64,000 bases of DNA from Eriocheir sinensis (GCF_024679095.1 NW_026112139.1:146642-210641); one strand, 5' to 3'. Shown: positions 1 to 9,735, counted from the stretch's first letter. Translations and numbers: made by a program. The notes: a model not told the origin generated them from the letters alone.

Positions 1-1063
1 TCGCGAATTGGTTGAGCAACAGACAACAAAGAGTAGTGATTGACGGATTTAACTCAGAGTGGGCGCCTGTCACTAGTGGCGTCCCTCAGGGCTCGGTCCT
101 TGGCCCAGTGCTCTTCATTATTTACATCAACGACGTGGATGTTGGACTCAATAGCCGCATTAGTAAATTTGCAAACGACACAAAGATTGGTAACTCGGTT
201 CTCACTGACGAAGACAGGCAAAGCCTCCAAGAGGATTTGCACAAAATTTCAGCTTGGTCGGATAGATGGGAGATGCCCTTTAACGTAGACAAGTGCCAGG
301 TCCTTCAAGTTGGAACGAGGAATAAGAAGTTCGAATACGAAATGCGCGGCGTTAAACTCAAAAGCGTTCAATGCGTCAAAGACTTGGGGGTCAAAATCGC
401 GTCAAACCTCAAATTCTCACAGCAATGCATCGATGCAGCAAATAAAGCGAACAGAATGTTGGGCTTCATTAAAAGAAACTTTGTATTCAAGAATAAAGAT
501 GTAATACTCCCGCTCTACAACAGTTTAGTCAGACCCCACTTGGAATATGCGGTACAGTTTTGGTCCCCCCACCATGCAAAGGATATTGCTAAATTAGAAG
601 GTGTTCAGCGTCGGGCAACGAAAATGATCCCTTCCTTGCGCAACAAATCTCTCTTGAGAAACGTCGCCTCCGAGGAAAACTGATCGAATGTTTTAAAATA
701 CTTAATGGTTTCACGAATGTAGACAGATCAACATTGTTTATGATCGATGACACTTTGCGCACGAGGAACAATGGCGTAAAACTCAGATGTAGACAAGTAA
801 ATTCAGACTGCACCAAATTTTTCTTCACCAGCGTTGTAGTGCGAGAATGGAAGCTTCCACCATCAGTGGTCCAGTGTAACACGATTGACTCCTTCAAAAA
901 TAAGCTCGACCGTCACTTCCTTCAACTTAATATCAACTAGAGTAGAAATGCAACGTTTTGGAGTCTTCTGATTAATGTAAAATCACTTAGGTTTAAGGAC
1001 AGACCACCAAGTCTGGACCATGGGGTCTGTGTGGTCTGATTTTCTATGTAAATCTATGTAAAT
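1..1063 (+). mobile_element. CR1-like LINE, 3' part
   Basis: This is the 3' portion of a CR1/Rex1-type non-LTR retrotransposon that enters from the left edge. It holds the end of the reverse transcriptase, a short 3' UTR, and a 3' terminus made of repeats of TATGTAAATC (about 1042-1063). Short direct repeats at the 3' end instead of poly-A are typical of CR1-group LINEs. The terminal repeats abut the truncated 3' side of Jockey-like copy A. The clade call comes from protein motifs alone; other CR1-group lineages are possible. Confidence 0.75.
3..940 (+). pseudogene. CR1-like reverse transcriptase C-terminal fragment
   Basis: The reading frame is open from base 3 to 680 and continues in another frame from about 684 to the stop at 938-940, so there is one frameshift. 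Visible motifs are SGVPQGSVLGP (palm), the catalytic loop reading FAND where FADD is expected (about 168-179), KDLGVKI, and the thumb motif LVRPHLEYAVQFWSPH. The second frame carries the family tail ending FKNKLDRH. The Asp-to-Asn change in the catalytic loop should abolish polymerase activity. The 5' half lies outside the window. Confidence 0.8.
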
Positions 1064-2232
1064 CTATCTTTAATAACACGAGAACAAGCGTGATTAAACC
1101 GACGCTTTTTAGCATGAGAAGTGGAGAAAGTACGTGGAATGTATGCCTCCATTCCAGAGACAATTACCTCTGTGATGCGCTGAGCACACACAGAGGGGTC
1201 TCTCTCCTGGAAGCAGTAATCATTCCACGGGAATCGGAAGTACATCCTCAGGTCGTCCCACCGAGCTGAAGCAAAATGCCAAAAGCATCGCCTCTTCGGC
1301 GGGTCCAGAGGATGTACAGGAGCGATAGGACAGGATACAGAAATAAGGTTATGATCGGAGGAGCCCAACGGAGAGAACAGTTTGACATAGTAAGCAGAAA
1401 GATTAGAAGTAAGGAAAAGGTCTAGAATGTTGGGCCTGTCTCCAAGACGGTCGGGAATACGAGTAGGGTGCTGAATCAGCTGCTCTAGGTCGTTGAGGAG
1501 AGCAAGGTTGTAGGTTTGTTTACCAGGCTGGTCAGTGAAGGAGGATGAAAGCCAAAGCTGGTGGTGAACATTGAAATCTCCCAAGGTGGAGATTTCAGCG
1601 AAGGGAGAGTGAGTCAAGATGTGCTCAACTTTAGAGTTCAAATAGTCAAAGAATTTTACGTAGTTAGTAGAGTTAGGTGAGAGATAAACAGCACATATGT
1701 ATTTAGTAATAGAATGACAATGAAGTCTTAGCCAGATGGTGGAAAATTCAGAAGAGTCAAGGTCGTGGGCACGAGAGCAAGTGATGTCGTGACGCACGTA
1801 GGCGCAACATCCAGCTTTGGATTGAAATTTAGGATAGAGATAGTAGGAGTGAACAGAGTAGAGGTTGCTGTCAGTAGCCTCAGAAACCTGTGTTTCGGTG
1901 AGGAAGAGAAGGTGAGGTTTAGAGGAGAAGAGATGGTGTTCCACAGAATGAATATTAGAACGGAGACTGCGAATGTTGCAGAAATTGATGAGGAGGAGGT
2001 TCGAGGAGTTATCAGGATACCTCTCAAGTCGGCAGCCAGAAGGGGAGTCCTCCCTGGGGGAATTTATGCCCCCCCCCCCAGGCGGGGACTCCGAGGCGTT
2101 GTTTTCGTTAGCCATTTTGAATTTTGATTTTTGGGAAAATTGGAGTGTGTATTGTGAATGTAGTGTTGTGTAGAAAGAGAGAAACTGTCTTTAGAGAGCA
2201 TGCTGAACTGCTCTCTGGTGTTGATGATACAA
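1063..2232 (-). mobile_element. Jockey-like LINE copy A (5' half)
   Basis: One of eight copies in this window of a single Jockey-like LINE family. This copy keeps the 5' UTR (about 2116-2232), with the same 5' end as copy F near 51232, and the endonuclease. It is cut at about 1063, where the CR1-like 3' end begins. At 1063-1080 it reads through the sequence CTTTAATA without interruption. That makes it the empty-site control for the piggyBac-type MITE inserted at the same position in copy D. Confidence 0.85.
1064..2115 (-). pseudogene. Jockey-like endonuclease domain
   Basis: A 353-codon open frame encodes the apurinic-like endonuclease that nicks the target DNA for target-primed reverse transcription. 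Readable motifs in order are [15 protein letters not shown] near residue 40, LLFLTETQ (metal-binding Glu), [11 protein letters not shown] (catalytic Asp and Asn) and the terminal SSDHNLI motif of EEP nucleases. A Met at the start follows the conserved 5' UTR. No reverse transcriptase follows, because the element is truncated. This is the longest intact endonuclease frame of the family here. Confidence 0.85.
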
Positions 2233-2233
2233 A

Positions 2234-2753
2234 ACGGCAGCTGAATACACCGGCTCTTTGTCAGACTTGCTCAAGAAGAATGTTCCCGAACCCTTGGCTT
2301 GGAGTGAAGACTTGTTGGTGCGGTTCAGATACCTCAAGGATAAGTTGGTCTCGCCACCAGTGCTTCGTCTGCCGAACCCGGATCTGATCTTTGTTCTGAG
2401 GACCGATGCCTCCAGCCGCGGGATTGGAGCAGTCCTTCTGCAGTACTACAGCGACTGTCCACATCCCGTCGCCTATGCCAGTCGGAAGTTACTCGACCGT
2501 GAAACAAGGTACTCCGCGATTGAACGAGAGTGCCTTGCAGTCGTCTTCGCCATCAACAGGTTTGACTTCTACCTACGCGGTAAAGAGTGTATTTTGGAGG
2601 TAGATCACAAGCCTTTGGTACCTGTCAACATTCAAAGGAAAGAATGATAGACTGGTTCGTTGGGCTTTGTCTCTTCAAGCCTACAAGTTCAGAGTCGTTC
2701 ATGTCGCAGGCAAAGATAATTTGGGTGCTGACCTACTGAGCAGGTCTTGTTAA
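2234..2753 (+). pseudogene. Ty3/gypsy RNase H fragment
   Basis: RNase H of a Ty3/gypsy polyprotein, which would degrade template RNA during reverse transcription. Motifs are PPVLRLPNPD, the RTDASSRGIGAVL block with the first catalytic Asp, YSAIERECLAVVF with the catalytic Glu, and LEVDHKPLV with a further catalytic Asp. A one-base frameshift near 2625 is needed to continue into GKNDRLVRWALSLQ and the terminal GADLLSRSC followed by TAA (2751-2753). Confidence 0.85.
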
Positions 2754-2803
2754 CTTTTGGTGTAATCTACTTCCAGCAGATTCTTGTTTGGGGGCCGTGT
2801 GGG

Positions 2804-3297
2804 TGTAACTACGCCCTGCCGGCCTTGTTAAGTCTGCCGGCCACGTTAAGTCTGCCGGCCTCGTTACCGCCCTTGCTACTCCTACTTCCAAGCCGACGTC
2901 ATAACCCGGCAGCTGGCGGGCTAAGGCAGACACCAGCTCATCACCACAGGGTGCACACCTCGCCTTCTCAACCTCACGCTGGTCCTTCGTCTCACTGGGA
3001 AAGCTGCGTGTCTGGGCTCCTTGCTGCTTCTACCCTGGCTTTACCTTCCGACCAAGTCACCACTGCTGTCTCCCACTGCACTCCAGCCTATGGACATCAC
3101 TTCCCTGGCCTTTAGCTGAGAGGATTACAACCGGTGCACCCAACCCGGGTGACTCGGCAGGCCAACCCCTTTGCACACTACAGTGGTTTGATTACTTTGT
3201 GGTCATTTTGTTGTTTTTGTTTGTATTAATACACTCACCCTTTTTTTTGTGCTGTTTTCCTCTCCAAAGGGCTATTAGGGCATTCCTGGCTATTACA
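2804..3297 (+). repeat. 3' LTR of the Ty3/gypsy element
   Basis: The proposed LTR begins TGTAAC and ends TTACA, giving the usual TG..CA ends as a short inverted repeat (TGTAA/TTACA), over 494 bp. It lies directly after a G-rich tract and the RNase H stop. A three-fold tandem motif (GCCGGCC plus a GTTAAGTCT-like spacer) sits near 2817-2865. No second copy is in the window to confirm the boundaries. Confidence 0.55.
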
Positions 3298-3530
3298 TTT
3301 TAATACTGAGGGCGAGAGATCGTGGCCTCCCGTTTTCCCTCACACTGTGTGCAATTCATGGGTGTTGTACAAAAGGGACTGCAAGGCTCTGGACGTCACA
3401 CCCAAGCCCTTGAAGACCATCCGCCTTGAAATATCAATCGGTGCTAGAAGCAGAAAAAAATAACGCAGTCCAAGGTAATCAAGGCGTCCCTGTCAAGGCA
3501 AGAAATACCTCTTCCCAAGAGGTGGCGACG

Positions 3531-3566
3531 CACAGTGGTCCATAAGCGTCATTTTCTGGCCAAAAA
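3531..3566 (+). repeat. Transib left terminal inverted repeat
   Basis: It starts with CACAGTGGTCCA and ends with the block TGGCCAAAAA. It matches the reverse complement of the right end over about 36 bp with few mismatches. The CACAGTG heptamer is identical to the consensus RSS heptamer used by RAG1. Confidence 0.92.
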
Positions 3567-4387
3567 TAAGGGCAACGCTATACCCGTATAATCGAACTGG
3601 GGAGCTGATATTCCTTACTTACGACAATTTCCGAAGGTTTTCGGGAGAAAATCATCTCATGTTAATGAACTGCACGACAAAAATGAATTTCATTAAAATT
3701 AAAAAACGGCTGTAATTTTATTATTTTATTACATACGGCAATGAAATTTTGAAAGTGAACATGCCCTACTCTTCCATTTCGAAGACAGTGGGAATACCAG
3801 TGATACATAGTATCAATGTTATGATATAACATGCTTTTGATACAAGCCATATACAAAACAGATAAAGGAGTATAAAATGATGTACTAGCTGCAGCCGTGT
3901 AGGGCAAATATATAGGAACAACATATGCAAAACTTAGCTGCCTTTAGGTGCCCATTCAAAAGCTATATCAATTTCCCTCAGACTTTCCCCTAAGCTGCCG
4001 CGGCCATGATTTAACTTTACCGCGGCTTTACCGACAAAAGTTACCGTTTTCTTCAGAGACCTCACCAAACGTCAACGTACGGTCAGTCGTTGATGGGCTC
4101 CGCGTAAAGAAACCCCAGTACGAGAGGGTAGGTGTATTGTCATATAGAATTTCTTGCCAGAACAGCAACATGAATGATTATAGATATATATGTGACTCAA
4201 GAAAATGAGATTCATAGAAAGAATTTTAAATATTGTGAAGGGAGACACAAGATTTCAAAATGAGAAAGAAATTATTAAGTTACTCCTGAAGTACAGAAAC
4301 ATTAACGCAATTATAGAAAATGTGTAATGTAAGGTAAACTTACGTAATTACACTTTTTTTTCAGAGCTATTTTATTTGCCTTTTCAG

Positions 4388-6316
4388 ATAGCGTCCCTGA
4401 CAAGGGAAAACGTTCTAGTAGAGTATCTAGCTCTGAAAGGCACACACACATTTGAGGGTTCACTTGAAAAGGTTGTGGAAAAACACCAAGAGAAGTTTAA
4501 ACATAAGAGAAACATGAAAAAAAATGACATTGCAGCTCTAAAGCACCAATTTCATAAAAGATGGCAGAAAGCCAGAAGGTTAGCATCAAAGTTTGTTGAA
4601 GGGAATGAAGAGTGGTTGAGAACGGAACTAACATTAGCAGCTAACGATGAAAATGTCTGTTTCACAACCTGTGAGAAGGATCGGTCATTGAATACACAGA
4701 AAAGAGGTAGAGAATTAGTGCTTGAGTTCAAGGATGCAAGTGAACGAACGAAAAGGAGAAGAACCCAGCAATTACGTCAAGACAAATCAACAGAGGAGCT
4801 CGTGTATGCCACTCAGATGAAACTTCGACAATCAGGGAGATCTGATGCAGCCAAGAGCTGTGCAGAAGCAACTATGACTACCCCAAGAAGGCCACATAAG
4901 ATGTTAAAAAAGTTAAACAGTCAACAAGAAACACCACTCTCACCCCATGAAGCTCTTGCAGTCCTTATAAATACAAATATGAGCAAAAGTACATACTGCT
5001 ATCTGAGAAAGGTGCAGAAGGAGAGACATTGTACCTTATATCCGTCTTACAACTCTGTCCTGAAAATGAAAAAAACTTGCTATCCAGCAAATATTGCAGT
5101 GAATGAATTTAATGTTGAAGTTCCTCTTCAGAACTTGTTAGACCACACAGTTGCAAGTCTACTGAGGTGCCAGGAGAGTGCACTAGATCTGATCAAATCA
5201 GACAAAAATGATAACATTGAACTAGAACTTACGACTAAATATGGGTTTGATGGCAGTGGCAACCAGGCATTGTATGACATAAAATATGAAAAGGATGCAC
5301 ACGGAGACATAAGTGAGAGTGATCTTTTTGCAACTTTCATTAGTCCCATAAAATTGGTCGTGATGGCAACTAATAAAGTAATATGGTATAACAGTGCACC
5401 GTCTTCAACTGCATATTGCCGGCCACTTCGACTTCAGTTTAGCAAGGAGACACCTGATTTGATCAGACTTCAGCATGAATCAGTTCAGAAGCAAATCGAA
5501 GAGTTACATCCCAGTGTTAAAGACAGAGTAAAAGTTCACCACAACTTAATGTTAACGATGGTCGATGGAAAGGTAATTCAGGCGGTGACGAAAACACCTT
5601 CAGCTGCTACGTGTTACCTCTGTCATCCAGTAACAAAGCCATCTGCCATGAACAATCTACAAGAAATAAAGAACAAAGAAGTAGTAAAGGAATATTCAGC
5701 TTTTGGGATATCTCCACTGCACTTGTTGATCAACAGCATGGAATGCGTACTTCATATTGGATACAGAAAACATCTCAAGACTTGGGCTGTTAGGGGAGTA
5801 CAAGCTAAAGAAGTATTCATGCAAGAAAAAAAGAAAATTCAAACATCTTTAAAGGAAGAACTAGGACTGAATGTGGACATCCCTACACATGGTAGTGGGA
5901 CAAGCAATAATGGGAACACAGCAAGGAGATTTTTTAAGGATTTTGAAAGGACTTCAGAGATCACAGGAGTAGATAAAGAGTTGATCAGGAGATTAGCAGT
6001 GCTACTTGCTGCACTAAACTCTGGATACGAGATTGATCATAAAGCATATGAGAAGTTTGCTGAGGACACTGCACATCTATATGTAAATTTATATGGCTGG
6101 TATTATATGCCTGTGTCTATGCATAAAATGTTGATGCATGGCTCTCATATCCTCCAGAATACGTGCATCCCTGTCGGACAGGCATCTGAAGAAGCCATTG
6201 AAGCTAGACACAAGGATGTGAGAAATATTAGACTAAGTCATACATGTAAGAACTCACGAGTACGGATCAACACAGACTTGTTCCATTGGCTTCTTGCATC
6301 ATCTGATCCCTGGTAG
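4388..6316 (+). CDS. Transib transposase (RAG1-related), near-complete exon
   Basis: DDE-type transposase for cut-and-paste transposition, homologous to the RAG1 core. The frame is open from 4376 to 6316 (646 codons); residue numbers below count from 4376. No Met lies at the start. Two 3' splice-like sites (CAG before 4364 and before 4388) suggest an upstream exon. Landmarks: LTRENVLVEYLALKG near 8-22, PLSPHEALAVL near 187-197, catalytic Asp of FDGSG (D292), zinc pair CYLC (413-416), SPLHLLIN (446-453), GNTARRFF (513-520), LYGWYYMP (572-579) and the SEEAIEA block (604-610) expected to hold the catalytic Glu. The position I align with RAG1 D708 looks like Leu, which needs a real alignment. The stop after SSDPW seems to come from a missing C at 6308-6310; the next frame continues the family tail. 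Confidence 0.9.
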   Translation: MASLTRENVLVEYLALKGTHTFEGSLEKVVEKHQEKFKHKRNMKKNDIAALKHQFHKRWQKARRLASKFVEGNEEWLRTELTLAANDENVCFTTCEKDRSLNTQKRGRELVLEFKDASERTKRRRTQQLRQDKSTEELVYATQMKLRQSGRSDAAKSCAEATMTTPRRPHKMLKKLNSQQETPLSPHEALAVLINTNMSKSTYCYLRKVQKERHCTLYPSYNSVLKMKKTCYPANIAVNEFNVEVPLQNLLDHTVASLLRCQESALDLIKSDKNDNIELELTTKYGFDGSGNQALYDIKYEKDAHGDISESDLFATFISPIKLVVMATNKVIWYNSAPSSTAYCRPLRLQFSKETPDLIRLQHESVQKQIEELHPSVKDRVKVHHNLMLTMVDGKVIQAVTKTPSAATCYLCHPVTKPSAMNNLQEIKNKEVVKEYSAFGISPLHLLINSMECVLHIGYRKHLKTWAVRGVQAKEVFMQEKKKIQTSLKEELGLNVDIPTHGSGTSNNGNTARRFFKDFERTSEITGVDKELIRRLAVLLAALNSGYEIDHKAYEKFAEDTAHLYVNLYGWYYMPVSMHKMLMHGSHILQNTCIPVGQASEEAIEARHKDVRNIRLSHTCKNSRVRINTDLFHWLLASSDPW

Positions 6317-6564
6317 CATGTCATAGGAAAGCAAAGTACCTCAAACCGGAAAAATCACTATCCCATGATGTGATTCAACTCTTAAAAGAGCCAAATGTAT
6401 ATGATGATGATGATGATGATGATGATGAGGAGGAGGAGGAGGAGGAGGAGGAGGGGGAGGAGGAGGAGGAGATGGAGGAGGAGAAGGAGAAGGAGTACTT
6501 GGAGGAGGAGCAGGGAGAGGAGATGCAGGAGGGGGAAGAGGGGAAGGAGGAGAAGGAAGGTTAA
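6314..6564 (+). other. Out-of-frame Transib C-terminal tail with acidic repeat
   Basis: In the +1 frame relative to the transposase stop, the sequence reads KPEKSLSHDVIQLLKEP, matching the usual Transib C-terminus. It then runs into an Asp run and a long Glu-rich stretch encoded by (GAT)n and (GAG)n, with a stop at 6562-6564. A one-base deletion between the frames would explain the early stop upstream. The acidic tail may be real protein or simply microsatellite growth at the gene end. Confidence 0.6.
6401..6560 (+). repeat. (GAT)n-(GAG)n microsatellite
   Basis: Interrupted trinucleotide arrays, first GAT units (about 6403-6426) then GAG/GGA-rich units to about 6560. They lie inside the Transib 3' region. 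Confidence 0.9.
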
Positions 6565-6744
6565 ATGTAAAGGAAAAAAGGAAGGAAGAAGCCTAATCGC
6601 AATTCCAGTATACACTATATGTATTTACCTCATTATAATTAATAAAATTCAACAAAGCAAAATTTTCTTTTATATGAAACCTTATAATATTTTTATAGCA
6701 ATTCTTTTAATCAATCAAGTATCACAATGGGATTTCAATAAAAC

Positions 6745-6812
6745 AATAATAATAATAATGATGCTACTGCTACTACTGCTACTGCTACTACTACTACTAC
6801 TACTACTATTAC

Positions 6813-6853
<41 letters not shown>

Positions 6854-6878
6854 TAAGACTATTAATAATAATGATAAA

Positions 6879-6922
<44 letters not shown>
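6745..6922 (+). repeat. (TAA)n / (CTA)n / (TGC)n compound microsatellite
   Basis: Trinucleotide arrays (AAT, then TACTGC/TAC, then AAT) make up most of the Transib 3' non-coding region just inside its right terminal repeat. Confidence 0.9.
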
Positions 6923-6925
<3 letters not shown>

Positions 6926-6964
6926 CAAAACAGTTGCGCGAAACCCGTGTTTTCAAATCCGTAG

Positions 6965-7001
6965 GTTTTTGGCCAGGAATTTGGCGCTTTGGACCACTGT
7001 G
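6965..7001 (-). repeat. Transib right terminal inverted repeat
   Basis: Read on the minus strand it starts CACAGTGGTCCA. After a 22-bp spacer comes CCAAAAACC, an 8/9 match to the RSS nonamer ACAAAAACC. It pairs with 3531-3566. The CGACG duplication follows immediately at 7002. Confidence 0.92.
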
Positions 7002-7582
7002 CGACGGAGCGAAGTGCCAAGTGTGGAGAAGCGACAGGATGCCACAAGACTCCATCTACCCCACCATGTCACCATGAGACAGACCTGTAAGCACTGCTAT
7101 CATAAGGATGCCATCAACAGGTCACATTGGATGTGCGAGACGTGTCAGGTTGCCTTGTGTCTAACTGATTATAAAATTTGCTTTGCAGACTTCCACAAAG
7201 GTTTTGCTGCCTAATAGCTTGATTTAATTAACTGCAGTAAGAATACATTACTTATGGATGTTCATGTTTTGTATGTTTTTCTGTATTTTTGATACTTTTT
7301 TATATTAATGTCCAACTTACGACTATGTTTGTTACATCATTCATTACCATGTTATTTCATAATACTAAGTAAAATTTTGTTGGAAAAAAAAAAACGACAT
7401 TTGCAGTAAATAAAAAAAAACAATGATTAAGAATTAAATAGCCCAAAAAAGCCCATTTGGGATGAACGTCGTTCTACCTGAATAGCCCAAGGTCACCAAA
7501 TGCTTTAGCTTTAACATACTATGTCAGTTTATTTTTTTTTATATATTCCAAAGAAATCATGAAGTGGATTATAAAGGGTTAA

Positions 7583-8340
7583 ACTAACCACTAACTAACT
7601 ATTAAATAATGAAGTAATGCCCTTCTCTCAATTATTTTTCTAACCCATTTATTTTATGATCATTATTATTTTTTTTTTTATAGCAAAGGAAACAAAGGAA
7701 AATAAAAAGCTTGCAAAGCCCTGCTCTTGCAATAAAAAATTGAGTTGTGTCCATAAGAGATCAATTTCGGATGGAGAGGCGCCTTGATACTTTTCTAACT
7801 GATAGCACACCCATTCTCATATTTTTATGCTGCCAATTACACCACCTTTACCTGTACACATTTACCTGGCTGCCTCACTGCCACCCAGCCCACCCTCCTG
7901 TCCCCTGCTAACAGGAATGCTAAATATGATGGAGACAGCTGCTATTGATGCTGTTTTATGTATAGTGGGCAGTGATAGGCTACTGTTTGTTGATATTGTT
8001 GACATAGTAATTTGCTTGAGATATCAGTTATTTGTATCATGAAACAGTGGGAGGCTAGTGTTTGTTGCTTTTGTTGATAGTGTTCTTGCTTAGTATACTT
8101 ATTATTTGTTAAATCATACATGTTTTGTTGCATGATTAGGCCCATATTCTTAGATGCTGTCGACTCTCACATTAACTATTTCAAAAAAGGTTGAAAATAA
8201 ATTAATCGGGTTCTCATGAATTTTCATTTCCACGTTCATAGTACAGCTGCTGTGTCAAACATTATTATTTGAGATGACTCTTTATTCGTATTGATTAAAA
8301 TACGAGAATAGCGGACATCACTTTATTGAAGAGGAATAAT
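7583..8340. other. AT-rich non-coding stretch
   Basis: AT-rich sequence with homopolymer runs. I see no coding exon, RNA gene or element end here. Confidence 0.5.
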
Positions 8341-8630
8341 CTTTGGAATACTTTTCAACAACAAAATCATTTAATCTATACACACACGAAAAATAAAACA
8401 AAACGTATTGCACCTAATGAGCGTTAACAAATGACGTGTATATAAGAAAACTGACTTCTGAGAAGTTATATTCTGTTCTTTAAATCACTAGCATATTGTT
8501 CTTTTCGTTGTTGACAAGTATTCTAAAGCTAGAGATCCAGAGAACAGAATTTAACACTTTAGAAGTCATTTCTTTATAATTTATGCGTCATCTGATGACG
8601 CTTATTTAGTGCAATACGTTTTTTTGTGTG
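8341..8630. repeat. Interleaved imperfect inverted repeats
   Basis: Two inverted-repeat pairs are interleaved. Arm a (8341-8368) pairs with a' (8501-8528). Arm B (about 8379-8488) pairs with B' (about 8530-8630), which shares ACGTATTGCAC in reverse complement. The order is a, B, a', B', so both hairpins cannot form at once without a pseudoknot. This looks like a foldback or MITE-like relic of unknown class. Confidence 0.7.
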
Positions 8631-8799
8631 TAAAACAATCCCTAATAAACAATACAAAAATCATAAAAGTAATTATAACTAACAGATTGTTTGATTTTTT
8701 TGGTAACACGTCACTTTCTTAAGCTTATGTTAATATGTATATCCTGTAATACTTTTTTTTTATGATCTAATGAAACTATTATTTAATATACAAATCAAT

Positions 8800-9460
8800 T
8801 AAAAAAGAGGAGTTACTAGGCTACGCTACGAAACAATATTTGTCTTCAGTGATTAATTCCGTTGAAATATTATTGCAAAAAACGGTCTCTTGTCACGATG
8901 TTCGTATATCTTGACCGGGGAGAGGGAGGGGGGGGGGGGAGGGTGATTCATGACTTAACATTCATGACAACATTGCATTCATAGCATATTTTGATTTCAA
9001 CATATAAAGCTTTAATTTAGAAGGGGATAAATTAGGCTACGGTGGGAAACAGTTGTGTCCTCAGTGCCAATTCCATTGTTATATCATTGCATAAATAACA
9101 TACAGGTGACAGTTTAGCAGAAGTACATATTGTCATAGTGGTTGAGGGCATTGAAATCTGTTCTTTGGTTATTATTTTCAAATTTAATAGAAGTGCATAT
9201 TGTTATGATGGTCAGTGGCAGTGCAAACTGATCTTCCGTTATTATTTTCGTATTTGATTGCATAACAATAATAACAACATTTTTTTTTTAAATGCAAATC
9301 TTTTCAGAAAGGGGCAGTATTAGGTTACGCTACGAAACGATATTCTTCTAGATATTCCTCATTGTTAATTCCATCGATATATCATTGCATGACACTTCAC
9401 ACAATACGCATATTGTTTAAATGGTTGAGCCCAATGTCTATAGAGTAACATGTCGGGACA
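8800..9460 (+). repeat. Diverged tandem monomers
   Basis: A motif block built on TTAGGCTACGCTACGAAAC, then a CTTCAGTG-like word, then AATTCCATTG and ATTGCATAA recurs near 8817, 9028 and 9323. A second block (CATATTGTCATAGTGGTTGAG) recurs near 9126, 9198 and 9410. This suggests an old tandem array with a unit of about 210-295 bp. It contains a G-rich run at 8918-8940. Confidence 0.6.
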
Positions 9461-9643
9461 CTCTTTTGAATAAAACCGTACCTTCCCGCGCATGGCGTAT
9501 CTGGGGTACACTGAGGCTGTGACTGACTGACTGAGCTGAGAGCTCAGTCGCTTTGAAGTCACGGTCGTGTGTGGTGTCTCGGTCGTGTCCGCTCGCCATC
9601 GCGATACTTTTCCCCATCGACGCCATGCCCAACACTTGTCCAG

Positions 9644-9647
<4 letters not shown>

Positions 9648-9735
<88 letters not shown>

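Larger units (their letters stand above)
2232..3297 (+). mobile_element. Ty3/gypsy LTR retrotransposon, 3' end
   Basis: The RT-RNase H junction, a G-rich putative polypurine tract (about 2789-2803) and one LTR remain. The left boundary coincides with the 5' end of Jockey-like copy A. No integrase follows the RNase H: its frame closes at a stop and the LTR begins about 50 bp later. This implies an element with integrase placed upstream, or an internal deletion. No target duplication can be tested because the 5' side is gone. Confidence 0.75.
3531..7001 (+). mobile_element. Complete Transib DNA transposon
   Basis: A 3,471-bp element with terminal inverted repeats, a transposase frame and a perfect 5-bp target duplication CGACG (3526-3530 and 7002-7006). 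Both ends begin with the heptamer CACAGTG, then a 22-bp spacer, then a nonamer-like block (CCAAAAATA left, CCAAAAACC right). This mirrors V(D)J recombination signals, as is established for Transib, the transposon group related to RAG1. GC-rich five-base duplications are also typical of Transib. It interrupts piggyBac transposase codons, and the host frame is restored when it is removed. Confidence 0.93.
3310..7214 (+). pseudogene. piggyBac transposase C-terminus with zinc-binding domain
   Basis: Exonic parts are 3310-3530 and 7002-7214. The first part reads CNSWVLYKRDCKAL, a conserved piggyBac helix, then needs a one-base frameshift at an A7 run (3454-3460). Removing Transib with one CGACG copy joins KRWRRSEV in frame across 3530/7007. 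The end has the cysteine-rich DNA-binding domain: CKHC, then MCETC, then LCLTDYKICFADFH and a stop at 7212-7214. The DDD catalytic core is not present in the window. Confidence 0.8.
3298..7578 (+). mobile_element. piggyBac-type DNA transposon, 3' part, split by Transib
   Basis: The C-terminal piggyBac transposase coding sequence lies on both sides of the Transib insertion (3298-3530 and 7002-7214), followed by a 3' flank ending GGG at 7576-7578 and then TTAA (7579-7582). piggyBac elements end in GGG next to a TTAA target, so 7578 is a credible terminus. The 5' part is lost at the gypsy LTR junction near 3297. Confidence 0.75.

Noticed and set aside
1765..2387. Plus-strand ORFs over the Jockey-like endonuclease
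   Set aside because: Antisense shadows; the minus-strand frame carries all conserved endonuclease motifs.
3948..4208. ORF upstream of the Transib transposase as its first exon
   Set aside because: No Met-initiated frame or donor site joins it convincingly to the acceptor before 4388, and the residues do not resemble the transposase N-terminus.
6395..7055. ORFs made of Met, Arg, Ile or Leu runs
   Set aside because: They are shadows of trinucleotide microsatellites.
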